Positions 50,451-57,780 of a stretch of 57,780 nucleotides of DNA are shown here, one piece after another. The stretch spans positions 1 to 57,780 of the forward strand of contig JAIBEW010000035.1 in NCBI GenBank assembly GCA_019459085.1. The letters run 5' to 3'. Numbering within the stretch: position 1 is the first letter of the stretch; each line of letters opens with the position of its first letter. Source of the stretch: Kaistella sp. (GTDB lineage Bacteria > Bacteroidota > Bacteroidia > Flavobacteriales > Weeksellaceae). Under the pieces are notes generated by a model, which saw nothing but the letters and a program-made list of their open reading frames with translations, ran no database searches and had not been told where the DNA came from. The translations under genes were made by a program, and so were the position numbers.

Positions 50451-51179
50451 TTAGAAATTCCAAATTTCCCACGCCTTTTCTGCCTGCTGTTCAAGCATAT
50501 AATACCCATTGACTGTTTTTGCTCCTTTTTCTGCAGCTTTTTTCAGAAAAAGAGTCGTGGAAGGATTGTAAATAAGGTCAATAACGAGGTGTTTTTCCGT
50601 TAAACCTCCGAAAGGAAAAGGAAGACAGTTCTCCACCTCCGGAAACGTCCCAACCGGTGTACACTGAATAATGATCTGATGTTCGGCAACCGTTTTTTCT
50701 GTTAAAATTTCGAAACTTAAGTTGGTGTTCCGGGCGACAGTTTGGTAGGGAATTCCGTTTTTATCAAGCACATATCTGATGGCTTTTGCCGCGCCGCCGT
50801 TTCCTAAAACCAACGCTTTTTGATGAAAATTTTCTTTGTGCAGAAGCAGTGTTTTTTCAAACCCGAATGCATCGGTATTATAACCGGTTTTTTTGCCGTC
50901 TTTAATCCGGATGCAGTTTACAGCGCCCATTTTTTCGGCTTCTTCAGTTAATTCGTCCAGAAAAGGGATGATTTTTTCTTTGTATGGGATGGTTACATTC
51001 AGACCCACTATTTCCGGATCGGTCAGGAGTTTTTCAACTTCCTCAACTTCCTTCAAATCAAATAAACTGTAGGAATGATTTTTAAGGTTTAAATGCATGA
51101 ATTTCTCCTCAAAAAACTTCTTTGAAAATGAATAGGAGATGTTTCTCCCGATTAAACCGAATCTTTTGGCTGTTTCCAT
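50451..51179 (-). CDS. aroE: Shikimate dehydrogenase
   Basis: Reduces 3-dehydroshikimate to shikimate with NADPH in aromatic amino acid synthesis. The 242-residue product carries the substrate serines in NISYSFSKKFF, the catalytic lysine in NVTIPYKEKI, the GYNTDAFGF block, and LGNGGAAKAI as the NADPH loop. It is about 30 residues shorter than E. coli AroE, as usual in Bacteroidota. The terminator of the endonuclease gene lies just upstream. Confidence 0.95.
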   Translation of the reverse strand: METAKRFGLIGRNISYSFSKKFFEEKFMHLNLKNHSYSLFDLKEVEEVEKLLTDPEIVGLNVTIPYKEKIIPFLDELTEEAEKMGAVNCIRIKDGKKTGYNTDAFGFEKTLLLHKENFHQKALVLGNGGAAKAIRYVLDKNGIPYQTVARNTNLSFEILTEKTVAEHQIIIQCTPVGTFPEVENCLPFPFGGLTEKHLVIDLIYNPSTTLFLKKAAEKGAKTVNGYYMLEQQAEKAWEIWNF

Positions 51180-51190
51180 TCTTCAAAAAT

Positions 51191-51220
51191 AAAAAAAGGC
51201 TGAAGATAATTCAGCCTTTT
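51191..51220 (-). terminator. Terminator of the endonuclease I gene
   Basis: AAAAGGCTGAA and TTCAGCCTTTT form an 11-bp stem around a 5-nt loop, with a T run on the minus strand, 24 bases after the endonuclease stop. Confidence 0.85.
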
Positions 51221-51243
51221 CAGTTCATTTATAATTGAATAAC

Positions 51244-53091
51244 TTAATTCACAAGGAATTTGGTGCTGTAACTTCCTGCTTTCAGAATGTAGTTTCCTTT
51301 TGTATTATTTCTCAGAATAATTGTATTGGAGTTTCGGAACGGCTTATCAATCACCTGAATCAGCGCGCCGGTCATGTCATAAATTTCTGCTCTGCTGACC
51401 TTATTCAAATCTTTACCCTGAAGAGAAAGGATTCCGTCTTTTACCGGATTTGGGTGAACAGTCCAGCCTTGAGAAAGGTTGTTTTCCACTGTCGCTAGAA
51501 CAGAAGCAGGATTTGCGATCCCCAGATTGTCGCAGGTGTTCACGGCAAAAATGTCCCACTGCGTAGCCGAATAGGTTGTGGAAGGATTATTTACATTTCT
51601 TCTTAAAGTAGTGTCTGCAGCAAAATTTACAGAACCGCCGTTGAAAGTTCCTACGATATCAATCAAGACCCCGTTTTTGAAAAGACCAATCGGATCATTT
51701 CCGTTAAAATCCATCGGAGCACCGCCAACAGACATATTCGAAGTAAAAGTGCAGGTAAATGATGCGTTGGAATTTAGGATAACGAACGCAGTATTCGGAG
51801 CAAGGGTTCCGGTAAGCGGAAAATTGCTTCCCCATGTTCCGGCCCCGTTCACCTGTTTCTGGATGCTGTAATTGCTCAGATCTACAGGATCAGGTGTAGC
51901 GTTGGTAAGTTCTATTGCTCTGTTGTTTGAAGTGCCTTCCACATATTCGGAAATATACAGTTCATTTGAATTTCCCGGAGGCACCACAACATTCAGCGTC
52001 GTAAAGTTTACCGCTGCGGAAGCTGGCGAATTGTTTCCGGCGGCATCAAAAGCGACCACTGTTACTGAGTATAAAGTATTAGGATTCAGTCCGGTCATAT
52101 TGAAGGTGTTGGATCCTGAACTTCCGAAAAGCACTGCGTTCAGGTATATATTATAGCCCGCTACTGCAATATTGTCGGTAGATGCGGTCCATGTGGCGAT
52201 CGCTGAACTTCCGGTGACATTGTTTACAGCTAAATTCGTTGGTGTTGATGGCGCGGTAGTATCGGGAGTGGTGTTTACATACCCCCAAACTTCATGGACC
52301 CAGTTCGGATAGTCGATGTAAGGATTTCTGTTTCCCTGAAAAGTATAAGAAGCATTGTTACGGTCGATTTCTCTTGGAGAAACAGGATCTGCATCATGCC
52401 ACGAAAGAAGGACTTCCAATTCCCATTGTGTAAGACTTCGTGTTGTGGTTCCGTCCAACATATTTCCGCTGCTGAAAGAAGGAATCTGGTTTTGGTAACG
52501 GGTTACAAAGTAAAAAATCATTCTGGCGATATCTCCTTTAAAAGCATTAATCGGCTCAAAAACAACTCCCGAATAGCCAGTGGTTGTATTGGGACCCAGT
52601 TTAGAGCCGTTCAGGGAAGTCCAGGTTGGATTTGTAACTACCCCGTAAGGATAATTGCTTCGCATTCCGTTCACTTTTCCGTCGGTTGGCGGAATGAAAT
52701 GAATGTCGTTACGCATCGGACTTGCTTCATTGAAGAAACTTTGAGGAACGGTATGTTCCCTGTTGTAACACGCGCCTTCAGCGGAGTAATTTCCGCACTG
52801 GTCTGTGGCGATGGTGTATTCATATGGGTCAGCTCCTGTAGGATTCTCGGAATACATATCCAGGACTTTACCGTTATTTTCATAATAATAATCACGGTCG
52901 GTGGTTTGGTATCCAATCCATAGTCCGCTGTAACCCTGATCCTGGTGACCGGCAGTGATGATCTGACTTAATTTTGTTTTAAGAGGATAGCCTGTTAATC
53001 CCGTGGTTCCGGTGTAATAACCGGTCGGAATCTGCGCAAACGAAGTGGCAAACATCAGGTTTACCAATAAAAAGGTAAAATTTTTTTTCAT
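51244..53091 (-). CDS. Secreted endonuclease I with FN3, lamin-tail and T9SS sorting domains
   Basis: A 615-residue extracellular nuclease. A signal peptide (1-19) is followed by the endonuclease I domain (about 20-270) with the catalytic CYNREHTVPQSFF and a downstream RNDIHFIPPTDGKVN block. A fibronectin type III domain (about 280-368), a lamin-tail-like domain (about 378-500) and a type IX secretion C-terminal domain (about 540-615, beginning near VENNLSQGWTVHPNPV) follow. It should be exported through the T9SS to degrade environmental DNA or RNA. Confidence 0.92.
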   Translation of the reverse strand: MKKNFTFLLVNLMFATSFAQIPTGYYTGTTGLTGYPLKTKLSQIITAGHQDQGYSGLWIGYQTTDRDYYYENNGKVLDMYSENPTGADPYEYTIATDQCGNYSAEGACYNREHTVPQSFFNEASPMRNDIHFIPPTDGKVNGMRSNYPYGVVTNPTWTSLNGSKLGPNTTTGYSGVVFEPINAFKGDIARMIFYFVTRYQNQIPSFSSGNMLDGTTTRSLTQWELEVLLSWHDADPVSPREIDRNNASYTFQGNRNPYIDYPNWVHEVWGYVNTTPDTTAPSTPTNLAVNNVTGSSAIATWTASTDNIAVAGYNIYLNAVLFGSSGSNTFNMTGLNPNTLYSVTVVAFDAAGNNSPASAAVNFTTLNVVVPPGNSNELYISEYVEGTSNNRAIELTNATPDPVDLSNYSIQKQVNGAGTWGSNFPLTGTLAPNTAFVILNSNASFTCTFTSNMSVGGAPMDFNGNDPIGLFKNGVLIDIVGTFNGGSVNFAADTTLRRNVNNPSTTYSATQWDIFAVNTCDNLGIANPASVLATVENNLSQGWTVHPNPVKDGILSLQGKDLNKVSRAEIYDMTGALIQVIDKPFRNSNTIILRNNTKGNYILKAGSYSTKFLVN

Positions 53092-53144
53092 GTTTTCTAT
53101 AAAAATCTGGCTGCAAAATTACAAAAAATATAACTGGTGTTATG

Positions 53145-54350
53145 TTAACTGTTGATAATATTCTGCCTGTTGATTTTAGAGAAAATCCACGAAACTGCAA
53201 AGCCAAAAACGGCAGCAGTAAGTGCTACGACGAGGTAGTTTTGAAAGGTGATCTGAACTGGAAACGGAAGGGTTTCGCTGGCCTTGAAGAAGCCCGAGTA
53301 GAGCTGGAAAACACAGAGTAAAGTTCCGAGAATAAATCCTGAAATGATTCCTGCTGTTACAATAAGAATTCCGGTGTAAAAATACGTTTTCCGCAAGTGA
53401 GATAAAGGGAAACCGAGAGAGATCAAAGATTTTGCCTGATCTTTTTTGTCGAGCTGAAGAATAATGATGGCACCTGCCAGATTAAAGGTGGTGATGAAAA
53501 TAACAAGCGCAAAAATAAAGTAAATGAAGAGCTTCTCAATATTGATCATTTTCCAGAATGCCGCATTTTCTTCCTGTTTGGTCTTGATGTTTACAGATTT
53601 TCCGAGTGCTCTCTGGAGATCATCCCGAACCGTGTCGGCGTTTTCAGGGGTCTTCAGTTTTATTACAATATTATAGGCAGAATTCTTGGGCAGATCCAGA
53701 AGCTGCTGGGTCAGTTCGAGCGGAGCAATAATATAGTTGTCGAGCTGGTCATTTCCCGGAAAAACACCGGTTACATATACCTCTTTTTTATTGAAAATAT
53801 CTTCTTCTTTACTGATGAGTCCTTTTCCGGGTTTGGGCATTACCACCACTGCGATGTCCTTATCCGAACCTACCGGAACCGACAAACGGTTGTTCAGGGA
53901 GTTTTCCATTAGCACTTCATTGGTGAATTTGAAGCTCGGATACGTTCCGTAAAAAATGGATTTATGAATAGGGTTCACCAAAGTGTAAGCTGAATCAACG
54001 CCTCTCAGATACGCAATATCGCCCTTGCCGTTATATCTTAAATAGACTTTTTCTTCAATGGTTCCGGAAAAATGCAGAATTTCTTTATTTTTCTGAAGTA
54101 CAGACTGAATGTTATCCATGTTCCGCAGCGTTTTCCCCGACGTGCTTTTAATCGTAAGATCGGCGTGCAGATTGGAAATCAAGTCTCTGTTAAGAATCTC
54201 CAGACCCGAAAAAACCGAAACAATCACAAACATCGAAGCCACTGCCACCATCATGGCAATTGCAGCAAGCCAGGTAATAAAGGTTACCGCTGTACTGCCT
54301 TTTTTGGCAATCAGGTACCGTTTTGCGATATAAAAAGCAGTGTTTTTCAA
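53145..54350 (-). CDS. LolC/E-like ABC transporter permease (FtsX/MacB type)
   Basis: A 401-residue inner-membrane permease. The first helix (about 22-48) is followed by a large periplasmic MacB-type domain (about 50-265) and three C-terminal helices in an FtsX domain, with QLDKKDQAKSLISLGFPLSHLRKTYF as the coupling loop. The start AFYIAKRYLIAKKGSTAVTFIT is typical of LolC/LolE-like proteins, which release lipoproteins from the inner membrane. No ATPase gene is adjacent. It starts 15 bases after rbfA. Confidence 0.88.
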   Translation of the reverse strand: MKNTAFYIAKRYLIAKKGSTAVTFITWLAAIAMMVAVASMFVIVSVFSGLEILNRDLISNLHADLTIKSTSGKTLRNMDNIQSVLQKNKEILHFSGTIEEKVYLRYNGKGDIAYLRGVDSAYTLVNPIHKSIFYGTYPSFKFTNEVLMENSLNNRLSVPVGSDKDIAVVVMPKPGKGLISKEEDIFNKKEVYVTGVFPGNDQLDNYIIAPLELTQQLLDLPKNSAYNIVIKLKTPENADTVRDDLQRALGKSVNIKTKQEENAAFWKMINIEKLFIYFIFALVIFITTFNLAGAIIILQLDKKDQAKSLISLGFPLSHLRKTYFYTGILIVTAGIISGFILGTLLCVFQLYSGFFKASETLPFPVQITFQNYLVVALTAAVFGFAVSWIFSKINRQNIINS

Positions 54351-54365
54351 GAAATTTCCGAATAT

Positions 54366-54728
54366 TTATAAAACCGGATTGTCGCCTTCGCCTTTCAGTT
54401 CTCTTTCAATTCTTTCCACATCATCCAGGGTAGTGTCCAGATAAAACTGGATTTCCGGAATGATCCGCACCTGTTTCCCCATCTTCTGGCCAATGAAATT
54501 TCGATAAGCTGCTTTGCTGGACTGAATTTCAGCCATGATCGTTTTGCGGAATTCCTGAGGAAAGATACTGAGATAGATTTTGGCAATGCTGAGATCCGCC
54601 GTCACTTTCACATCCGAAACCGTTACCAGAAAAGTCTGTTTGCTTTCTGATGCCTGCTTGCGGAAAAGTTCTGCGAAGTCTTCCTGTATAATCTGTGCTA
54701 CTTTTCTCTGTCGGTTACTTTCAATCAT
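54366..54728 (-). CDS. rbfA: 30S ribosome-binding factor A
   Basis: A 120-residue KH-fold protein required for late 16S rRNA maturation. ESNRQRKVAQIIQEDFAELF at the start and SIAKIYLSIFPQ in the middle match RbfA. A TAAATTTG box (54733-54740, minus strand) ends only four bases before the ATG, so its mRNA is probably leaderless. Confidence 0.93.
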   Translation of the reverse strand: MIESNRQRKVAQIIQEDFAELFRKQASESKQTFLVTVSDVKVTADLSIAKIYLSIFPQEFRKTIMAEIQSSKAAYRNFIGQKMGKQVRIIPEIQFYLDTTLDDVERIERELKGEGDNPVL

Positions 54729-54732
54729 GCCG

Positions 54733-54749
54733 CAAATTTACTATTTTTG
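54733..54749. promoter_or_regulatory. Back-to-back -7 boxes for rbfA and mce
   Basis: TAAATTTG on the minus strand (54740-54733) serves rbfA, and TATTTTTG on the plus strand (54742-54749) serves the epimerase gene; only one base separates them. I see no convincing -33 element for either. Confidence 0.6.
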
Positions 54750-54818
54750 TTTGAAATAGCTGGAAGATCGCCGACGGATGGTCAAAGATTTACACCATAT
54801 AAAACTGAACTGAAAGAA

Positions 54819-55220
54819 ATGATGAAAATAGAACACCTCGGAATTGCGGTAAAGTCTTTGGAAACCTCAGATGGTTTATTCGAAAGACTCCTGGGCATGC
54901 AGAACTATAAAAAGGAATCGGTGGAAAGGGAAGGTGTTACGACTTCGTTTTACCAAATTGGTGAAAGCAAGATTGAACTGGTGGAAGCTTCAAACCCCGA
55001 AAGTCCGATCGCTAAATTTCTGGACAAGAAAGGCGAAGGCATTCACCACATCGCTTTTGGCGTGGATAATATTTTTGATGAAATCGAAAGACTCAAGAAA
55101 GAAGGGTTTATTTTTATTTCTGAAGAACCCAAAGATGGCGCCGACAATAAACTGGTGGTTTTTCTTCATCCTAAATCCACAAACGGTGTTTTGGTAGAAC
55201 TTTGCCAAGAAAAGCCCTGA
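54819..55220 (+). CDS. mce: Methylmalonyl-CoA epimerase
   Basis: A 133-residue vicinal-oxygen-chelate protein that interconverts (R)- and (S)-methylmalonyl-CoA in propionate metabolism. Metal ligands are H in EHLGIAVKS, H in GEGIHHIAFGV and the C-terminal E in GVLVELCQE. The start is 54819 (or the adjacent ATG at 54822). An upstream in-frame ATG-like start at 54747 falls within the -7 box and cannot be used. Confidence 0.9.
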   Translation: MMKIEHLGIAVKSLETSDGLFERLLGMQNYKKESVEREGVTTSFYQIGESKIELVEASNPESPIAKFLDKKGEGIHHIAFGVDNIFDEIERLKKEGFIFISEEPKDGADNKLVVFLHPKSTNGVLVELCQEKP

Positions 55221-55225
55221 AAATT

Positions 55226-55255
55226 TTTGATTGTATCGAAAAAAGATTATTTTTG
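55226..55255 (+). promoter_or_regulatory. Promoter of the tRNA gene
   Basis: TTTG (55226-55229), 18 nt, TATTTTTG (55248-55255) fits the Bacteroidota promoter. It lies about 40 bases before the mature tRNA 5' end. Confidence 0.65.
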
Positions 55256-55295
55256 CACCTCATGAAAACAGAGGAATTCAAAACCCTTCGTTTTT

Positions 55296-55369
55296 GGCCT
55301 TGTAACTCAGCTGGTTAGAGTAGCTGACTCATAATCAGCAAGTCCTTGGTTCGAGCCCAAGCTGGGCCA
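55296..55369 (+). tRNA. tRNA with CAT anticodon (probably elongator tRNA-Met; tRNA-Ile2 possible)
   Basis: All arms fold: D stem ACTC/GAGT, anticodon stem GCTGA/TCAGC with loop CTCATAA (anticodon CAT at 55330-55332), 5-nt variable loop, and T stem CTTGG/CCAAG with loop TTCGAGC. The acceptor is GGCCTTG against CTGGGCC, with a U-G pair and a U-U mismatch at 6-67. The discriminator is A and CCA is not encoded, as usual in Bacteroidota. A G1-C72 pair argues against the initiator. Lysidine-modified Ile2 cannot be excluded from sequence alone. Confidence 0.9.
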
Positions 55370-55382
55370 CTTGAAAATGAAG

Positions 55383-55410
55383 CACTTACAGAAATGTAAG
55401 TGTTTTTTTT
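55383..55410 (+). terminator. Terminator of the tRNA gene
   Basis: CACTTACA and TGTAAGTG form an 8-bp stem with a GAAA tetraloop and are followed by eight T. Confidence 0.88.
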
Positions 55411-55600
55411 ATTTTTCACTGAAACAATACTGAAACATTTATCGTTCCTGAATAGGAATGAAAAAGCTTCCGGAAAATAATTAACCTGATCTATAAGAAG
55501 TAATATTGCCGGATAATTGTGGTTCTTGTCGATATTGGTGAGGGACGGGGCAAACCAGTATTGGTTGGAGATTTCCCAAATTGTGACGGTGAAAAACCTT

Positions 55601-56158
55601 TTAATTAACTACAATACTGTAAACCACCTGAGTGGTATAAACCGTTGGACTTTGAGCCTTCACGTATTTGTTAAGGTATTTATCATCACCCTTTGCAGCG
55701 TAGTTAATATTAAAGGTCTTGTTATTACCGCCAAAAGGACTTGAAATTAATTCGGTATCTGCAGTCGAAAGCGGTACAGAGTTGTAAGCTAGACCTTCAA
55801 TACCGTTTGTGGTTCCTTTGGAAACCGTAACGGTAATATCACCGGCATCAATTGAACTGCCGTTGTTCAGGGTATTGGTAAGCGTGGGTGAAATTGTTTT
55901 GACCCTCACGGTAAAGCCTCCGGTGCTGTAAATCTTTAAATGATCCTCTTTGGTTACATTTACCCCGTTTTTATAGTCATCCTGGGTTATGTAATCCAGG
56001 TCAGCAGTATTTGTGCCTGTATTCACTACAATGGTCTGAATGGGGTAGAGACTAATATTGAGGGATACTTCCGATGAATTCTGTGCAGCTGCAGTGGCTG
56101 AAAAAAATGCGAACGCAAGATTTAAGAATAAGGTTTTCTTCTTCATGTTCATCTTCAT
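55601..56158 (-). CDS. Secreted protein of unknown function, predicted beta-sandwich
   Basis: I do not recognise a named family. The 185-residue product has a signal peptide (about 5-26, ending ATAAAQN) and then a Thr/Ser/Asn/Val-rich body with many beta-strand-like segments and no cysteine. Strong hydrophobic strands open (VSLNISLYPIQTIVV) and close the domain (TTQVVYSIVVN), a pattern seen in adhesin, pilin or WxL-like folds. It stands alone between a tRNA and a divergent aminotransferase, with large gaps on both sides. Expression and location are open; three ATGs (56158, 56150, 56144) could start it. Confidence 0.7.
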   Translation of the reverse strand: MKMNMKKKTLFLNLAFAFFSATAAAQNSSEVSLNISLYPIQTIVVNTGTNTADLDYITQDDYKNGVNVTKEDHLKIYSTGGFTVRVKTISPTLTNTLNNGSSIDAGDITVTVSKGTTNGIEGLAYNSVPLSTADTELISSPFGGNNKTFNINYAAKGDDKYLNKYVKAQSPTVYTTQVVYSIVVN

Positions 56159-56440
56159 TAAACTATAGCTAAATCTCCTTTACATTAAATATTCGGTAGC
56201 TGATTACATAAATATTTGAGCCTTTAGTAAAGCTAATTAAAAATCTCTGAAAATGCCAAAAAAATGTCATTTTTTTTCAGAAACCAAATTATCGCTGTTT
56301 TTATTGAAATAAAGGGCTGAAATCAACGTTTCAATATGCTGACGGTAAATATCTTACGCTGCCGTAAAAATATCAGATCTATTTTTTGAGAAACGACTTT
56401 ATACATCATCAGCAGCGGAATAACAAGATTTTTTCTTTAT

Positions 56441-56465
56441 AAAAAGCCCCCAAAAAGCGGGGAGC
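56441..56465 (-). terminator. Orphan minus-strand terminator-like hairpin
   Basis: On the minus strand GCTCCC pairs with GGGGGC (one U-G) and runs into TTTTT. On the plus strand the same position is a C-A mismatch and there is no T run, so it can only act leftward. No minus-strand gene precedes it. Confidence 0.5.
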
Positions 56466-56511
56466 CGGTCCGTCGCAACTGTATTATGCTTTATTTGCGC
56501 AGAGAAAATCT

Positions 56512-56519
56512 TATTTTTG
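56512..56519 (+). promoter_or_regulatory. -7 element of the aminotransferase gene
   Basis: TATTTTTG ends four bases before the ATG at 56524, so transcription should begin at or just after the start codon. The -33 match is weak. Confidence 0.5.
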
Positions 56520-56523
56520 TACC

Positions 56524-57699
56524 ATGCAAAACGATTTCTTTACCTACCAGGCGCAGACCACGCAGTTCGCTGCAGGATTTGAAGTGGAAAAAGCAGAAGG
56601 AAGCTATATTTATGGCAAAGACGGCAGAAAATACCTCGATTTTGTCGCAGGCGTTTCCGCGAATACTTTGGGCCATTCCCATCCAAAAATTGTGGAAGCG
56701 ATTAAAACCCAGGCCGAAAAATACCTGCATGTAATGGTTTATGGCGAATATGCTCAGGAAATGCCCGTGAAACTCTGCCGCCTGCTTGCAGAAGCGACAC
56801 CTGATCCGCTGGAAGTGACGTATCTTGTGAATTCAGGTGCGGAAGCCATTGACGGCAGCCTGAAACTGGCAAAAAGATATACCGGAAGAGAAGAGATTGT
56901 CTCTTTTAAAAATTCCTATCACGGCAACACGCACGGTGCGCTCTCCGTTTCCGGGAACGAGTACCACAAGCGCGAGTTCCGCCCGCTTCTACCATTGGTG
57001 ACTTTCATCGGTTTTAATGAAGAAAAAGACCTGGACAGCATTACAGAGAAAACCGCCTGTGTAATCCTGGAAACCATTCAGGGAGCCGCCGGTTTTCTGA
57101 TGCCGGAACATGACTATCTGAAAAAACTGAAAAAAAGATGTGAGGAAGTCGGTGCGCTTCTTATCCTCGATGAGATACAGCCCGGTTTTGGGCGTACCGG
57201 AAAACTCTTTGCCTTTGAGCACTTTGGCATTGTCCCGGATATTCTCGTCATGGGAAAAGGAATGGGCGGCGGCGTTCCGGTCGGCGCATTTATGAGTTCA
57301 CGGAAAATCATGGAAACACTTTCCCATTCCCCGAAACTCGGTCATATTACAACCTTTGGCGGAAATCCGCTCATCGCGGCGGCAAGTCATGCTACGCTGA
57401 AGGAAGTTCTCGACAGCACTTTGATGGATGAAACTGAAGAAAAGGAAAAACTTTTCCGCGAACTGCTCGTGCATCCGAAGATTAAAAACATCAACGGGAA
57501 AGGTTTAATGTTGGCCGTGAACCTCGGAACACCGGAATACACGCTGGAGGTTGCCAAAAAATGTATGGAAAAAGGCCTTATTGTTTTCTGGCAACTGTAC
57601 CGAAATGAATATATGAGAATTTCTCCGCCCCTGACTTTAAGTCAGGAAGAGATTCGTGAAGGTTGTGCCATTATTCTGGATGTTCTGAACGAGGAATAA
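56524..57699 (+). CDS. Class III PLP-dependent aminotransferase (acetylornithine/aspartate aminotransferase family)
   Basis: A 391-residue fold-type I aminotransferase. [20 protein letters not shown] binds the cofactor phosphate, [14 protein letters not shown] follows, [13 protein letters not shown] holds the aspartate that pairs with the PLP nitrogen, and the Schiff-base lysine is in [16 protein letters not shown]. The family includes ArgD and ornithine aminotransferase. With no arginine genes around it, the substrate is unclear. The N-terminus [13 protein letters not shown] fits the family, so the ATG right after the -7 box is probably genuine. Confidence 0.9.
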   Translation: MQNDFFTYQAQTTQFAAGFEVEKAEGSYIYGKDGRKYLDFVAGVSANTLGHSHPKIVEAIKTQAEKYLHVMVYGEYAQEMPVKLCRLLAEATPDPLEVTYLVNSGAEAIDGSLKLAKRYTGREEIVSFKNSYHGNTHGALSVSGNEYHKREFRPLLPLVTFIGFNEEKDLDSITEKTACVILETIQGAAGFLMPEHDYLKKLKKRCEEVGALLILDEIQPGFGRTGKLFAFEHFGIVPDILVMGKGMGGGVPVGAFMSSRKIMETLSHSPKLGHITTFGGNPLIAAASHATLKEVLDSTLMDETEEKEKLFRELLVHPKIKNINGKGLMLAVNLGTPEYTLEVAKKCMEKGLIVFWQLYRNEYMRISPPLTLSQEEIREGCAIILDVLNEE

Positions 57700-57729
57700 A
57701 AAAGTGCTGAAGGGAAAAAGCACGGAATT

Positions 57730-57766
57730 TTAGCCCCGATCGAACGGCCTGTCTGAGCTTTGGCGT
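57730..57766 (+). repeat. Start of a second TAGCCCCGAT repeat copy at the contig edge
   Basis: TTTTAGCCCCGATCGAACGG opens like the nuoH-nuoI element (TATAGCCCCGATTGACGCGG); the sequence then continues through AGCTTTGGCG into poly-G. The copy lies about 30 bases after the aminotransferase stop codon and is cut by the contig end. Confidence 0.55.
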
Positions 57767-57780
57767 TGGGGGGGGGGGGG
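57767..57780. other. Poly-G contig edge, probable artefact
   Basis: The last fourteen or so bases are all G. Together with the poly-C at the left edge this fits dark-base read tails rather than genome sequence. Confidence 0.7.

Larger units (their letters stand above)
56159..56523. other. 365-base intergenic gap between two divergent genes
   Basis: No gene is supported here. It contains a small inverted repeat TTACG/CGTAA (56354-56367), a direct repeat of CGGTAAATATC/CGTAAAAATATC about 20 bases apart (56343-56374), a minus-strand terminator-like hairpin (56441-56465), and the aminotransferase -7 box. The rest is AT-rich. Confidence 0.5.

Noticed and set aside
55442-55459. Hairpin CGTTCCT/AGGAATG after the tRNA terminator
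   Set aside because: The stem is 7 bp with a wobble, has no T run on either strand, and lies beyond a complete terminator; it is probably chance.
55296-55600. tRNA as an integration site for a genomic island
   Set aside because: I find no integrase and no second copy of the tRNA 3' end in the window, and the flanking genes are ordinary. Only the isolated secreted-protein gene hints at accessory content.
57705-57723. GTGCT...AGCAC hairpin after the aminotransferase
   Set aside because: Only 5 bp with a 9-10 nt loop and no adjacent T tract, so not a convincing terminator.
1-57780. CRISPR array, insertion sequence, prophage, toxin-antitoxin or defence genes
   Set aside because: I see no evenly spaced direct repeats, transposase, integrase, phage structural, restriction or known defence motifs in any frame.

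Overview
This 57.8 kb window is one bacterial contig with the signature of a Flavobacteriia member close to Chryseobacterium/Kaistella (Weeksellaceae). The evidence is moderate A+T richness, AT-rich gaps with promoters of the Bacteroidota type (TTTG or TTG, about 18-21 nt, then TAnnTTTG), almost no Shine-Dalgarno sequences, a type IX secretion tail on one protein, head-GIN (DUF2807), DUF4295 and DUF5606 genes, and a Complex I operon with a short NuoG. It is mostly housekeeping chromosome. I see no phage, transposase, CRISPR array, toxin-antitoxin pair or obvious defence locus. Layout, 1-10.2 kb: ribBA, with a GTP cyclohydrolase half that lacks its zinc ligands; fmt; recQ; an OmpA-family porin; a tightly head-to-head folK/sppA pair; a GlsB/YeaQ membrane protein; ftsY; and the rpmB-rpmG-DUF4295 translation cluster. 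10.3-20.4 kb: envelope and catabolic genes, namely a head-GIN lipoprotein, M3 and S9 peptidases, a PAP2 phosphatase, YceI, a beta-lactamase-fold hydrolase, a SixA-like phosphatase and a zinc alcohol dehydrogenase. 20.5-23.0 kb: ruvX, def, a DUF5606 gene and mazG. 23.0-29.9 kb: a complete export operon (TetR regulator, TolC, HlyD, two ABC ATPases, two ABC-2 permeases), equivalent to the cecR-ybhGFSR system with YbhF split in two; one ATPase has Val in place of the essential P-loop glycine. 30.0-44.2 kb: all fourteen nuo genes on the minus strand, with a predicted outer-membrane protein gene between nuoF and nuoG and a structured repeat between nuoH and nuoI. 44.4-55.2 kb: a GNAT-like protein with a two-helix membrane protein, a YugP-type metallopeptidase, yigZ, ribD, a DUF349 protein, aroE, a secreted endonuclease I, a LolC/E-like permease, rbfA and methylmalonyl-CoA epimerase. 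55.3-57.8 kb: a CAU-anticodon tRNA, an unrecognised secreted protein and a class III aminotransferase. How the genes work together: NuoA-N form the NADH:quinone proton pump. ribBA and ribD serve the riboflavin pathway that supplies FMN to NuoF. rpmB, rpmG, rbfA, def, fmt and ftsY serve translation and protein targeting. The TetR operon is a self-contained, probably autoregulated efflux unit. No strongly novel system is visible. The best leads are the broken P-loop in an otherwise complete pump, the RibBA without GCH II zinc ligands, the outer-membrane gene inside the Complex I operon, a hairpin repeat family (one copy in nuo, one at the contig end), short heptad tracts in gaps, and promoters placed so close to start codons that the mRNAs should be leaderless. 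Both contig ends run into poly-C/poly-G that looks like sequencing artefact.
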